Source: JAFECT01 sp036501825
GTDB taxonomy: Bacteria; Pseudomonadota; Alphaproteobacteria; Caulobacterales; Caulobacteraceae
Assembly (NCBI GenBank): GCA_036501825.1
Contig: DASXZP010000036.1
Coordinates: forward strand, 1-64,000
DNA length: 64,000 nt
Reading direction: 5' to 3'
How positions within the stretch are numbered: the first letter of the stretch is position 1; each line of letters opens with the position of its first letter. Under the pieces are notes generated by a model that saw only the letters and a program-made list of their open reading frames with translations, was not told where the DNA came from and ran no database searches. The position numbers and the translations under genes were made by a program. Positions 15,912 to 23,263 of this stretch are shown here, in pieces.

Positions 15912-16844
15912 CTAGCTTTGCACGACGTTAGTAGCCCCACCGGGGCCAGGGAACTCGGCCGAAGCCAGATCCTCGCGACTGTCCTCACTGCGCGGAACGC
16001 CGACGTTTCGGGCGACGCCCGCCTTCTCCATCGCTCTGATCAACCACCAGGCGGGGTCGACTTGGCCGGGGTCGAGACCGATCCTTGCCGACTCGGGGAA
16101 CGCATGGTGGTTGTTGTGCCAGCACTCGCCGTAGGTCAGCAGGCCCAGCCCCGGCAGGTTGGTCGCCTGTACGTAGGCGCCTTTGACTTCCCAATGCCGC
16201 TGGCCGGGGTTGTGACAGAAGTGGGTGATGGTCCAGTGCCCGGCGGCGCTGACGATGATCCGCACCGCAACGCCCCAAACCACCCACGGCCAGCCTCCGC
16301 AGAGGTACAGAATCGCTGCGAGAACAATTTGATGCAGCGGCCATGTGCGCTCCATGAATCGGTACCAGGGATCGTTAGCGAGGTTGGCTTCGATGGTCAG
16401 GCGCGGCGGCTTCTCGAACTCGAACCGGTACGCGAGGTTCCAGAGCAGATCTTGCGGCAGTGAGCGCGTGTGCGCGAAGAAGTCATTGCACTTGGTTTGC
16501 CGTTGCGCCCAGTCGCGCGTGTCGTGAATGCGGATGATGCCGAACGGTCCCGACAGGCCGACCAGAACGCCCACGTAGATCAACATCCGTTCCACCGGCT
16601 TGGAGCAAGTGAACGTCCGGTGGATCATCATGCGGTGCATGCCGACGCTGTGCCCGACCAACAGCGATGCGTAAGTCAGTGTCACAAACAGGACCAACGC
16701 GCTCCAGCTGAAGCACAGCGGGCCGAGCACGACGGCGGTCAGCAACATGACGCCGTTCCAGACGGCCTTGGGCGCGTCGATGACGGGCCGGCCGCTCATC
16801 GGGCAGGCCTGGGCTCCATTGATACGAAGGACGGGCTTCATCAT
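15912..16844 (-). CDS. Membrane fatty acid desaturase
   Basis: A 310-residue integral membrane di-iron desaturase related to the delta-9 acyl desaturases, introducing a double bond in a phospholipid or acyl-CoA chain. Hydrophobic hairpins lie at residues 30-65 and 175-205. Histidine boxes: first HSVGMHRMMIHR at about 66-77; third ECWHNNHHAFP near 255. Where the second box HRxHH would be, the protein reads IHDTRDWAQRQTKCNDFFAH, as in a subgroup of bacterial desaturases; an additional His pair (HWTITHFCHNPGQRHWE) lies before the third box. Function as desaturase is likely; regiospecificity is unknown. Confidence 0.82.
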   Translation of the reverse strand: MMKPVLRINGAQACPMSGRPVIDAPKAVWNGVMLLTAVVLGPLCFSWSALVLFVTLTYASLLVGHSVGMHRMMIHRTFTCSKPVERMLIYVGVLVGLSGPFGIIRIHDTRDWAQRQTKCNDFFAHTRSLPQDLLWNLAYRFEFEKPPRLTIEANLANDPWYRFMERTWPLHQIVLAAILYLCGGWPWVVWGVAVRIIVSAAGHWTITHFCHNPGQRHWEVKGAYVQATNLPGLGLLTYGECWHNNHHAFPESARIGLDPGQVDPAWWLIRAMEKAGVARNVGVPRSEDSREDLASAEFPGPGGATNVVQS

Positions 16845-16881
16845 GTCGGACGGCCAACAGCGAAGGCGTAACCGACGTAGC

Positions 16882-17451
16882 CTACCTCACCACATCGAAG
16901 AAGCGAACGATGCGTGAGGTCTGGTAGCCGACGACCAGGACCCAGACGATGATCTGGACGCGTTCGCGGGCGCTCACCAGGCCGATCAGGCACAGCAGGG
17001 CGAGGCCGACCTGGGCGATGGGGTATTCGATGCCGAGGGCCGCGAAATGGGCCGGTCCCTTCGTCCAGGTGTCGATGACATCGATGCCGAGCCAGGCGAT
17101 CAGCAGGCCGAAGAACCATCGTCTGCGCGCCATGAAATAGGATTTGAAGTCGTCGAAGGGCGCGATGTCGCTGGGGACCAGCACCGCGCAGATCAGGTAG
17201 AGCAGGAACGCGTAGCCGATCACGAAGATGTAGAGCTGAAACGTCCAGGCTCCGGTGTTGCGCAGGCTGTACTCCCACCACCACCAGAACACGGTGCTGA
17301 CGAACATGTAGACGACCCAGGCGATGTGCACCCACCACACCCGCGCGCGGCCGGGGTGCTCGATCATCCTGGCCAGCCCCTGCATGAGATGCGTGAGCGC
17401 GAGGCCGATGACGACCCCGGTCAGGACGACGACGTATTCGAACATACCCAC
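16882..17451 (-). CDS. Hypothetical integral membrane protein
   Basis: A 189-residue protein with five or six hydrophobic segments (VVVLTGVVIGLALTHLMQGL; HIAWVVYMFVSTVFWWWWEY; FQLYIFVIGYAFLLYLICAV; WFFGLLIAWLGIDVID; QVGLALLCLIGLV; IIVWVLVVGYQTSRIVRFF). The tryptophan run WWWWEY in the second helix is striking. Start is GTG 17451, 6 nt after GGAGGGG; ATG 17445 is possible. No family recognised. Same strand as the desaturase gene, 37 nt upstream of it, so it may be the first gene of that unit. Confidence 0.75.
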   Translation of the reverse strand: MGMFEYVVVLTGVVIGLALTHLMQGLARMIEHPGRARVWWVHIAWVVYMFVSTVFWWWWEYSLRNTGAWTFQLYIFVIGYAFLLYLICAVLVPSDIAPFDDFKSYFMARRRWFFGLLIAWLGIDVIDTWTKGPAHFAALGIEYPIAQVGLALLCLIGLVSARERVQIIVWVLVVGYQTSRIVRFFDVVR

Positions 17452-17543
17452 GGCGAACCCCTCCAGCCTCGTCTGGGCTTAGCATGGTTCGGAGAGGGAG
17501 CGGCAAGGTCAGGTCGCCGTCGCGGGCGTCTTGTGCACCGTAG

Positions 17544-17711
17544 TCAATATCCGGGCTGCCGGAAAACTTGCACAACGATCGCGATCAGTAGGGCCGACAT
17601 GAGGACGCCCCAGATCGTCATCAGAACGGCCTTCCGGCGCCCATCTCGAATGGTCTGCACGATGCAATATGCGAGAAGCGGTAACAGCGCGAATAGCCCG
17701 AATACCGCCAC
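17544..17711 (-). CDS. Very small two-helix membrane protein
   Basis: A 55-residue frame from GTG 17711: VAVFGLFALLPLLAYCIVQT, a basic turn (IRDGRRK), a second membrane helix (LMTIWGVLMSALLIAIVVQV) and the end FRQPGY. A ribosome-binding site AGGGAG is 6 nt upstream. Hydropathy and the basic turn are what a real hairpin membrane protein looks like, and the start codon with its site is convincing, but there is no family support. Confidence 0.5.
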   Translation of the reverse strand: MAVFGLFALLPLLAYCIVQTIRDGRRKAVLMTIWGVLMSALLIAIVVQVFRQPGY

Positions 17712-17728
17712 TTGCGCTCCCTCGTAGA

Positions 17729-18352
17729 CTAAGCCGCCGCGCCGCCGCGTTTCACCGCGGCCGAGACCTTGTGGCGGAACTGCTCCCACGCCTTTACGCG
17801 GCCGGAGGTTACCCAGTTCATCTGGATGACGCGGCGGGGGCCTTCGTATGGCAGGTGGCCGTGCCAGGATTTTTCGGAGCGCTTGAACACCAGGAGTGTG
17901 CCGAAGTCGGGGGGGATTTCCTTGGCGACGTCGTCGACGCTGGCGCCGCTGTTGAGCAGGCGCAGTTTGCCGCCTTCGGTCATCCAGTCGTCGTTGAGGT
18001 AGAGCAGGACGGTCAGGATCTTGGTCTTGCTGTCGGTGTGGATCTGCCCGTCGCCGAGACGGCACTGGCCGCGGGCGGTGAACATGGTGGGCTTGCCCTT
18101 CAGGTCCACGCCGAACTTCTGTTCGAGGGGTTCGCGGAAGGCCGGCGAGTCGAGTTCCTCGATCAGGTCCGCGAAGACGCCGTCGTACTTCAGCGTGGTC
18201 AGCGGGAAGGAGCCCGGCTGGGCGATCTCGGGGTAGCCGGCGAACACCGCCTGCATCGCCGAGCGCGGCACGAAATCGCGCAGCACCAGATGCTCGTAGG
18301 GCTCGTGTTCGAGCGGCGTCCTGGCCAGGGCGTCGAAATCCAGCAGGGCCAT
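17729..18352 (-). CDS. 2OG-Fe(II) oxygenase (prolyl 4-hydroxylase-like)
   Basis: A 207-residue enzyme. Iron ligands are the His and Asp of DGQIHTDSKTKILTVLLYL and the His of SEKSWHGHLPYEGPRRVIQM, whose PRRVIQ arginine would bind 2-oxoglutarate. NDDWMTEGGKLRLL is the usual strand pair between. Start: ATG 18352 is 10 nt after AAGGAGG; a TTG two codons earlier is in frame. Many homologues act as prolyl or other amino-acid hydroxylases near exopolysaccharide genes; no substrate is evident. It is divergent from the hpnM-like gene by about 150 nt. Confidence 0.87.
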   Translation of the reverse strand: MALLDFDALARTPLEHEPYEHLVLRDFVPRSAMQAVFAGYPEIAQPGSFPLTTLKYDGVFADLIEELDSPAFREPLEQKFGVDLKGKPTMFTARGQCRLGDGQIHTDSKTKILTVLLYLNDDWMTEGGKLRLLNSGASVDDVAKEIPPDFGTLLVFKRSEKSWHGHLPYEGPRRVIQMNWVTSGRVKAWEQFRHKVSAAVKRGGAAA

Positions 18353-18503
18353 GAGCAAGCGGCCTCCTTAAGCCTGAGCATATAGGGCGCAACCGCGCCG
18401 ATCCAATCCGGCCGAATCCAAGGGCTTGGGCGTTAAGGGTGAGTTGTCGGCGCGGCTTCGATGCCGATATGCTCGGTTGGGGTCCAGCCAGGGAAGGCGA
18501 CAG

Positions 18504-19118
18504 ATGGTCTCGCGCAGTGTCACCATGAAGGCGGTTTTGGCGGGGGCGGCGGCCTTGGCGCTGGCGTTCGGCGCGGTTCCGGCCGGGGCGGCCAGCGATC
18601 CTGCGGCCAGCACGATCGAATCCCTCGACGCGCACACGCTCGCGATCATGAAGGAAGGCCAGGGGTTCCGCGGCCGCTACGCCAAGCTGAAGCCGGTGCT
18701 GGAGCAGGCCCTGGATCTGCCGGCCATGACCCGCTTCGCGGTGGGGCCGACTTGGGCGTCCATGTCCGAGGCGCAGCACCAGGCGCTGATCACCGCCTTC
18801 ACGCGGATGACGGTGAGCCTCTATGCCCACAACTTCGCCGGCTATGACGGTCAGAAGTTCGAAGTCGGCGCGGTGCAGACGCGCGGGCCCGACAAGCTGG
18901 TGCTCACCAAGATCATTCCGGCGAACGGCAAGGCGGTGGACCTGACGTACCGCATGCGGCAGTCGGGCTCGACATGGAAGGTGATCGACGTCTTCTACCA
19001 GGGCACGATCAGCGACCTGACCACGCGGCGCTCGGACTTCGCCGCAACGTTGGCGAAGGGCGGCGAACCCGCCCTGGTGGAACACCTGAACGCGCTGTCG
19101 GACAAGCTGGCGAAGTAA
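18504..19118 (+). CDS. hpnM: HpnM/MlaC-family periplasmic lipid-binding protein
   Basis: A 204-residue exported protein of the MlaC/Ttg2D/HpnM family, which shuttles lipids in the periplasm. The signal peptide is MKAVLAGAAALALAFGAVPA within the first 30 residues, cleaved near AGAAS. The mature part shows GQGFRGRYAKLKPVLEQALD and LPAMTRFAVGPTWASMSEAQ, then VDLTYRMRQSGSTWKVIDVF, FYQGTISDLTTRRSDFAATL, the family's pattern. ATG 18504 has GGAAGG upstream. HpnN-like and MlaA-like genes follow but on alternating strands. Whether it carries hopanoids or phospholipids cannot be told; no hopene-cyclase gene is in the window. Confidence 0.88.
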   Translation: MVSRSVTMKAVLAGAAALALAFGAVPAGAASDPAASTIESLDAHTLAIMKEGQGFRGRYAKLKPVLEQALDLPAMTRFAVGPTWASMSEAQHQALITAFTRMTVSLYAHNFAGYDGQKFEVGAVQTRGPDKLVLTKIIPANGKAVDLTYRMRQSGSTWKVIDVFYQGTISDLTTRRSDFAATLAKGGEPALVEHLNALSDKLAK

Positions 19119-19125
19119 GGGAGAG

Positions 19126-19395
19126 AAGAGAGTCCACGGACCCACACGGACTCACACGGAAATAGCGGGCCTTCGGCAGGCGCGTGCGGACGCGTTTGTC
19201 CGATCAAGATATTTGCCCACGAAAAACACGAAAAGAGATTGCCTTCCCGCGTCGCAGACGCGGCTCAATTTGAAAGGCGCTTCGCGCCGAAGGCCACCGC
19301 TGGAAACACAACGCGTTCGTGCTTTTCGTGTTTTTCGTGGGCAATCTTTCTTCTTGTTTTTCCGTGTGAGTCCGTGTGGGTCCGTGGACTCTCTT
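19126..19395. repeat. Nested long inverted repeat
   Basis: The outer arms 19126-19162 and 19359-19395 are perfect 37-nt reverse complements containing CCACGGACCCACACGGA. Inside them, 19213-19235 and 19322-19344 are perfect 23-nt reverse complements (TTGCCCACGAAAAACACG...). In the centre are two small hairpins, 19247-19263 (CCGCGTC-GCA-GACGCGG) and 19276-19288 (GGCGC-TTC-GCGCC). The right arm touches the hpnN stop codon; the left arm begins 8 nt after the hpnM stop. The same arm and core sequences recur at 59531-59680. Confidence 0.9.
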
Positions 19396-19396
19396 T

Positions 19397-22000
19397 TTAG
19401 ATTTCCGCGGTTTCCTTGCGCGGTTCGCCCATGAGGGCGGGTTGGAAGATGAGCGCGGCGACCAGGGTCCAGATGAGTGAGATCATGAGGATTTTGCCCA
19501 TCGACGCGGTGCCGGGGTGGCTGGAGGCCCAGAGGCTGCCGAAGCCGGTGGCGGTGGTCATGGCGCTGAAGAAGACCGCGCGCGCGAGGCTGGATTCCAA
19601 AAGGTGTGAGCCGCCGGAGCGCCAGGCCATGATGAAATAGATGTGGAACGCCACGCCGATGCCGAACAGCAGCGGGAAGGCGATGATGTTGGCGTAGTTC
19701 AAGGGCTGGTTGATCACCACGCAGGTGCCCAGCGTCAGCGCCGCCGTCAGGATGATTGGGGTCATGGTGTAGACCACGTCCTGCACCTTGCGCAGCACGT
19801 AGAACAGTAACAGTGTGATCGCCACGAAGGACAACAGCGCGGCTTCGAGGAAGGCGCCGGTCACCGTGTCGCCGGCCTTCTGCACCGCGATCGGCGTGCC
19901 TGAGGCGTCGGGGGCGACCTTCAGCACCGCCTGGGTAAATTTCTTCAGCACTTCGTTGTTGTTGGAATCGCCACGTGGCATCACGGTGATACGCGCGCGG
20001 CCGTCGGCGGTGATCCAGTCGCTGACCAGGTCCTTGGGCAGGCTCTGCAGGGTCACCGGCTGCGCGGTCAGGGATTTGCGCAGCTGGTCGAGCAGGACGT
20101 TCAGGCCGGGGAGGATCGCATCCTCCGCGCGCCGGCGCACGGCCGGCGATGCACGGGCCAGGGTGGTCATGACCGCGGCGAGTTTCAGGGCGTCATTGGC
20201 GGCGGGGCCCGGCTGGTGGGCGGCGGCGTCGCGCAGGTCCTGGGCAGTGGTCAGCAGGGCTGTGACGGTGTCCTGATCGCTGGGCGCCGGATCGGTGGTG
20301 ATCGGGTTCAAGGTGAGATCGAGCAGGAAGTTCGCCTGGTCGATCATGGCCAGCTTCGCCGGCTGATCGGCCGGGACGAAGCTGGAGAGCGTGATCGCGT
20401 CCGACACCTGCGGCAGTTTCGCGAGCCGCGCGGCTTGCGCATCGGCGGCGGCCAGGTTGGGGCGCAGCAGGCCGATGTTGTTGGGCGACTGGTCCGGGTC
20501 CTTGAACAGGTCGTTCAAGGTGGCCATCGACTCGACCTTGGGGCTGCGCAGGTGCAGCGGGTTGAAGTCGAAGCGCGCGAACGGGATCAGCGCGATGCCG
20601 AGCGCCGACGCGGCGAAACCGCCGATCAGCACCGCGCGACGGTGGGTGACCAGCCAGTTGTTCACCGGTTCGAGCTCCGAGTAACCGACCTCCGCCAGAC
20701 GTCCGGTCGGGCGCACCAGGGTCAAGAGCGCGGGCAGCAGGGTCAGGTTCAGCAGCAGTCCTACGCCCATGCCGAGGCCCGCGATGGCGCCCAGTTCGGA
20801 CACGCCGCGATAGGGCGTCGGCAGAAAGGCGAGGAACCCGACCGCGATGGCGATGGCGGCGAGCGCGAGGGATCGGCCCACGCCCTGGCCCGCGGCCACC
20901 AATGCGTCCTTGATGGAGTCGTGGTCGAGCTGTTCGGCGCGGTAGCGCACGCTGAACTGAATCCCGAAATCGACACCGAGACCGACGAACAGCGGGATGA
21001 AAGCTACCGAAATTACGTTGAAGCGGTGGAAGACGAGCAATCCCATGGCCGCCGCGATCGCGAGGCCCGCGAAGGTGGTCACCAGGATGCAGGCGACGAT
21101 TCGTTTCGACCGCACGGCGAGCCACAGCATCAGCAGGATCGCGCACAGCATGATCGTCCCGATCAGGCCGGCGTTTTGAGCGAGGCTGCCGAACTCTTCG
21201 TCCTCGAGCGGGATGTCGCCGGTCAGGCGCACGCGGATGCCGTGCGCGGCGTCGAGCCCCAGCGCCTTCGCTTTCGCCCGGATCCAGTCGGACGCCTTGG
21301 CCCCGGGTTCGAGCCGGGTGAAGTCGAGCTTGGGATGAATTTCGACCAACTGGCGCAGGTCCCGATGCTGCGGCTTCTGCCCCGAGATCAGCTCGCGCCA
21401 GGAGAAGAACACGCGCTGGTTCGCCTCGACCTTGGCGAACACGTCGGTGAAGGCGCGGATCGGCCGGTCGAGGTCACTGAGCTGGGTCTGGTCGGTCTTC
21501 ACGCCGAGCAAGGCAGTGGACAGGCTGGTGCAGACGCCGCGCAGGCTGGGATCGGCGGCGAGGGTTCCCATGAACGGCTGCGCCTTGATCAGCTGATCGG
21601 TGGCGTCCTTCACCTTGGCGGTGGACAGGAACAACAGACCGTTCTGTTCGAAGAAGGGCCCGCCTTCGGGCTGGTTGACGGCTTTGAACAGGTCCGGCCG
21701 CGCGGTGACCGCCTCGCTCAGTTTCTGGGCGCCGAGCGCGGCGAGTTCGGGGGTCTGGCCGTCGACGACGGCGACGATGGAGTTGCCGTTCTGGGGGAAC
21801 GCCTTGCCGAAGGCGAGCTCGCGCTGGCGCCAGGCCAGCTTGTCGGAGATCAACTCGCCGGTGTCGCTGGTCATCTTGAAATGGCTGACCGCGAACCAGC
21901 CGGCGCCGAAGGCGATCAACAGGGCCGCGATCGCGACCAGCCAGGCGCGGCGGCTGCAAAACTCGACCAGGGCGCCGATCCATCTCGCCGTCGCGCTCAT
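19397..22000 (-). CDS. hpnN: HpnN-like MMPL/RND lipid transporter
   Basis: An 867-residue RND-superfamily membrane transporter of the hopanoid-biosynthesis-associated HpnN type, thought to move lipids from inner toward outer membrane. ATG 22000 gives MSATARWIGALVEFCSRRAW followed by the first membrane helix (WLVAIAALLIAFGAGWFAVS); about 48 nt of open frame upstream is not used. Two halves each carry a periplasmic loop and five-helix bundles: NAGLIGTIMLCAILLMLWLA ... FIPLFVGLGVDFGIQF in the first and LLSFVAITLLLFYVLRKVQD ... FPLLFGIGVAFHIYF in the second. The ending is FQPALMGEPRKETAEI. Convergent with hpnM, divergent from the MlaA-like gene. Confidence 0.92.
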   Translation of the reverse strand: MSATARWIGALVEFCSRRAWLVAIAALLIAFGAGWFAVSHFKMTSDTGELISDKLAWRQRELAFGKAFPQNGNSIVAVVDGQTPELAALGAQKLSEAVTARPDLFKAVNQPEGGPFFEQNGLLFLSTAKVKDATDQLIKAQPFMGTLAADPSLRGVCTSLSTALLGVKTDQTQLSDLDRPIRAFTDVFAKVEANQRVFFSWRELISGQKPQHRDLRQLVEIHPKLDFTRLEPGAKASDWIRAKAKALGLDAAHGIRVRLTGDIPLEDEEFGSLAQNAGLIGTIMLCAILLMLWLAVRSKRIVACILVTTFAGLAIAAAMGLLVFHRFNVISVAFIPLFVGLGVDFGIQFSVRYRAEQLDHDSIKDALVAAGQGVGRSLALAAIAIAVGFLAFLPTPYRGVSELGAIAGLGMGVGLLLNLTLLPALLTLVRPTGRLAEVGYSELEPVNNWLVTHRRAVLIGGFAASALGIALIPFARFDFNPLHLRSPKVESMATLNDLFKDPDQSPNNIGLLRPNLAAADAQAARLAKLPQVSDAITLSSFVPADQPAKLAMIDQANFLLDLTLNPITTDPAPSDQDTVTALLTTAQDLRDAAAHQPGPAANDALKLAAVMTTLARASPAVRRRAEDAILPGLNVLLDQLRKSLTAQPVTLQSLPKDLVSDWITADGRARITVMPRGDSNNNEVLKKFTQAVLKVAPDASGTPIAVQKAGDTVTGAFLEAALLSFVAITLLLFYVLRKVQDVVYTMTPIILTAALTLGTCVVINQPLNYANIIAFPLLFGIGVAFHIYFIMAWRSGGSHLLESSLARAVFFSAMTTATGFGSLWASSHPGTASMGKILMISLIWTLVAALIFQPALMGEPRKETAEI

Positions 22001-22198
22001 CCGTCCCCGCTGGCCAAGGCCCCCGAACGCCCGCACGGCCGTCCGCACGCGAATCGCAAACTGACAAAATCAGTGCCCCGGCGGGGCCGGACCGTCCAGT
22101 CCGAGCCGCCCGCGCGCAGCGCTCGGCTGATAAGCGGGGTTGCTTTCCCTCTCAAGGCTTTAGGCGCTAAGGTCGGGCGAGATTGGGTGGAGAACCGC

Positions 22199-23233
22199 AT
22201 GCTCCGGTCCGCGGCCGCAGCCATGCTTCTGGCGGCTGCGCCGCTCGCGGCCGCCGGGGCCGCGCACGCGGGCGGCCTGCAGCCGTCCGAACACGACGCG
22301 ACCGCCATCGAGGTCCCGGGCGCCGCGCCCGCCGCCGGAACCCCTGCTGCGGAAGCCGTCGGGGACTTCTCCAAGGCTGACCCCTGGGAGGCCCAAAACC
22401 GTAAGTTTTTCAATTGGAACGAGAAGCTGGACGCCCGCGTGGTGCGACCTACCGCGCTCGGCTACCAGCGCCATACCCCCGGGCCCCTTCGCCGGGCGCT
22501 CAGGAATTTCCTGAGCAACCTGTCCGAGCCGGTGGTCTTCGCCAACGACGTGCTGCAGCTGCACCCCAAACGCGGCGCCGCCACCGCTTTCCGGTTCGCC
22601 TGCAACTCCACAATCGGCATCGCCGGCCTGTTCGACGTCGCGGCCAAGGCCGGGGTCGAGCACCATTCCAACGGCTTCGGGACCACGCTGGGGGTCTATG
22701 GCGTGCCCGCCGGGCCCTATGTCTATCTACCGGTGCTGGGCCCCTCGACGGTGCGGGATCTCACGGGCGACGTGGTCGACGGCTTCGCCGATCCCTTCAC
22801 CTGGGCCCGCTACGAGAACCGGATCGCGATCACCGCTTCCAAGACCATCGCCGGCGGCCTCGACACGCGCGCCAGCGCCGACACCGACCTCCAGGCCCTG
22901 AACGATACGGCCACCGACCCCTACGCCACCCTGCGCTCGGCCTATCTCCAGCACCGCCAGGCCGAGATCGAGGGCGATTTGGGCGGCAAGGACCGGGCCC
23001 TGCCCGACTTCGACGATTCGCCGGTCGCCCCGCCCGCGACGGGGACCACCCCGGGCGCCCAACCGAAGGGTGATCCGCCAAAGGACCCGCCGGCGGACCC
23101 GCAGGCCGGGGCCGGGACCCCTGTGGCGCCGACGCTTCCTCCCGCCATTTCCGGCGCCTGGGCCGGAAACCCGGCTTTAGGAAACTCTGGCCATTACGAT
23201 ACAACCATCCAGCAAGAGCGGGCGGCCGAGTAA
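22199..23233 (+). CDS. mlaA: MlaA (VacJ)-family outer-membrane lipid-asymmetry protein
   Basis: A 344-residue MlaA family protein, which forms a phospholipid-removing ring in the outer membrane with MlaC-type carriers. Family segments: DPWEAQNRKFFNWNEKLDA (the DPxExxNR signature), LRRALRNFLSNLSEPVVFAN, the channel region TLGVYGVPAGPYVYLPVLG followed by PSTVRDLTGDVVD. The signal MLRSAAAAMLLAAAPLAAAGA ends in AHAGG with no lipobox cysteine, unlike E. coli MlaA, so it would be cleaved by signal peptidase I. A proline-rich C-terminal tail (about residues 285-320) is an extra. Same strand as the TonB receptor, which starts 30 nt later. Confidence 0.9.
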   Translation: MLRSAAAAMLLAAAPLAAAGAAHAGGLQPSEHDATAIEVPGAAPAAGTPAAEAVGDFSKADPWEAQNRKFFNWNEKLDARVVRPTALGYQRHTPGPLRRALRNFLSNLSEPVVFANDVLQLHPKRGAATAFRFACNSTIGIAGLFDVAAKAGVEHHSNGFGTTLGVYGVPAGPYVYLPVLGPSTVRDLTGDVVDGFADPFTWARYENRIAITASKTIAGGLDTRASADTDLQALNDTATDPYATLRSAYLQHRQAEIEGDLGGKDRALPDFDDSPVAPPATGTTPGAQPKGDPPKDPPADPQAGAGTPVAPTLPPAISGAWAGNPALGNSGHYDTTIQQERAAE

Positions 23234-23263
23234 GCGGCGCACCGCCAAGAGGGGATACCAGTG

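Noticed and set aside
17544..19145. 533-codon minus-strand frame covering the antisense of hpnM and the 2OG oxygenase
   Set aside because: The N-terminal 470 codons have Arg/Gln/Ala-rich shadow composition. Only its last 55 codons resemble a real membrane hairpin with its own start and ribosome-binding site.
20216..23233. 1,005-codon plus-strand frame reaching from inside hpnN to the end of mlaA
   Set aside because: Only its last 344 codons, from ATG 22199, are the MlaA-like gene; the first 660 codons are an antisense shadow of hpnN (Gln/Arg/Gly-rich, no motif).
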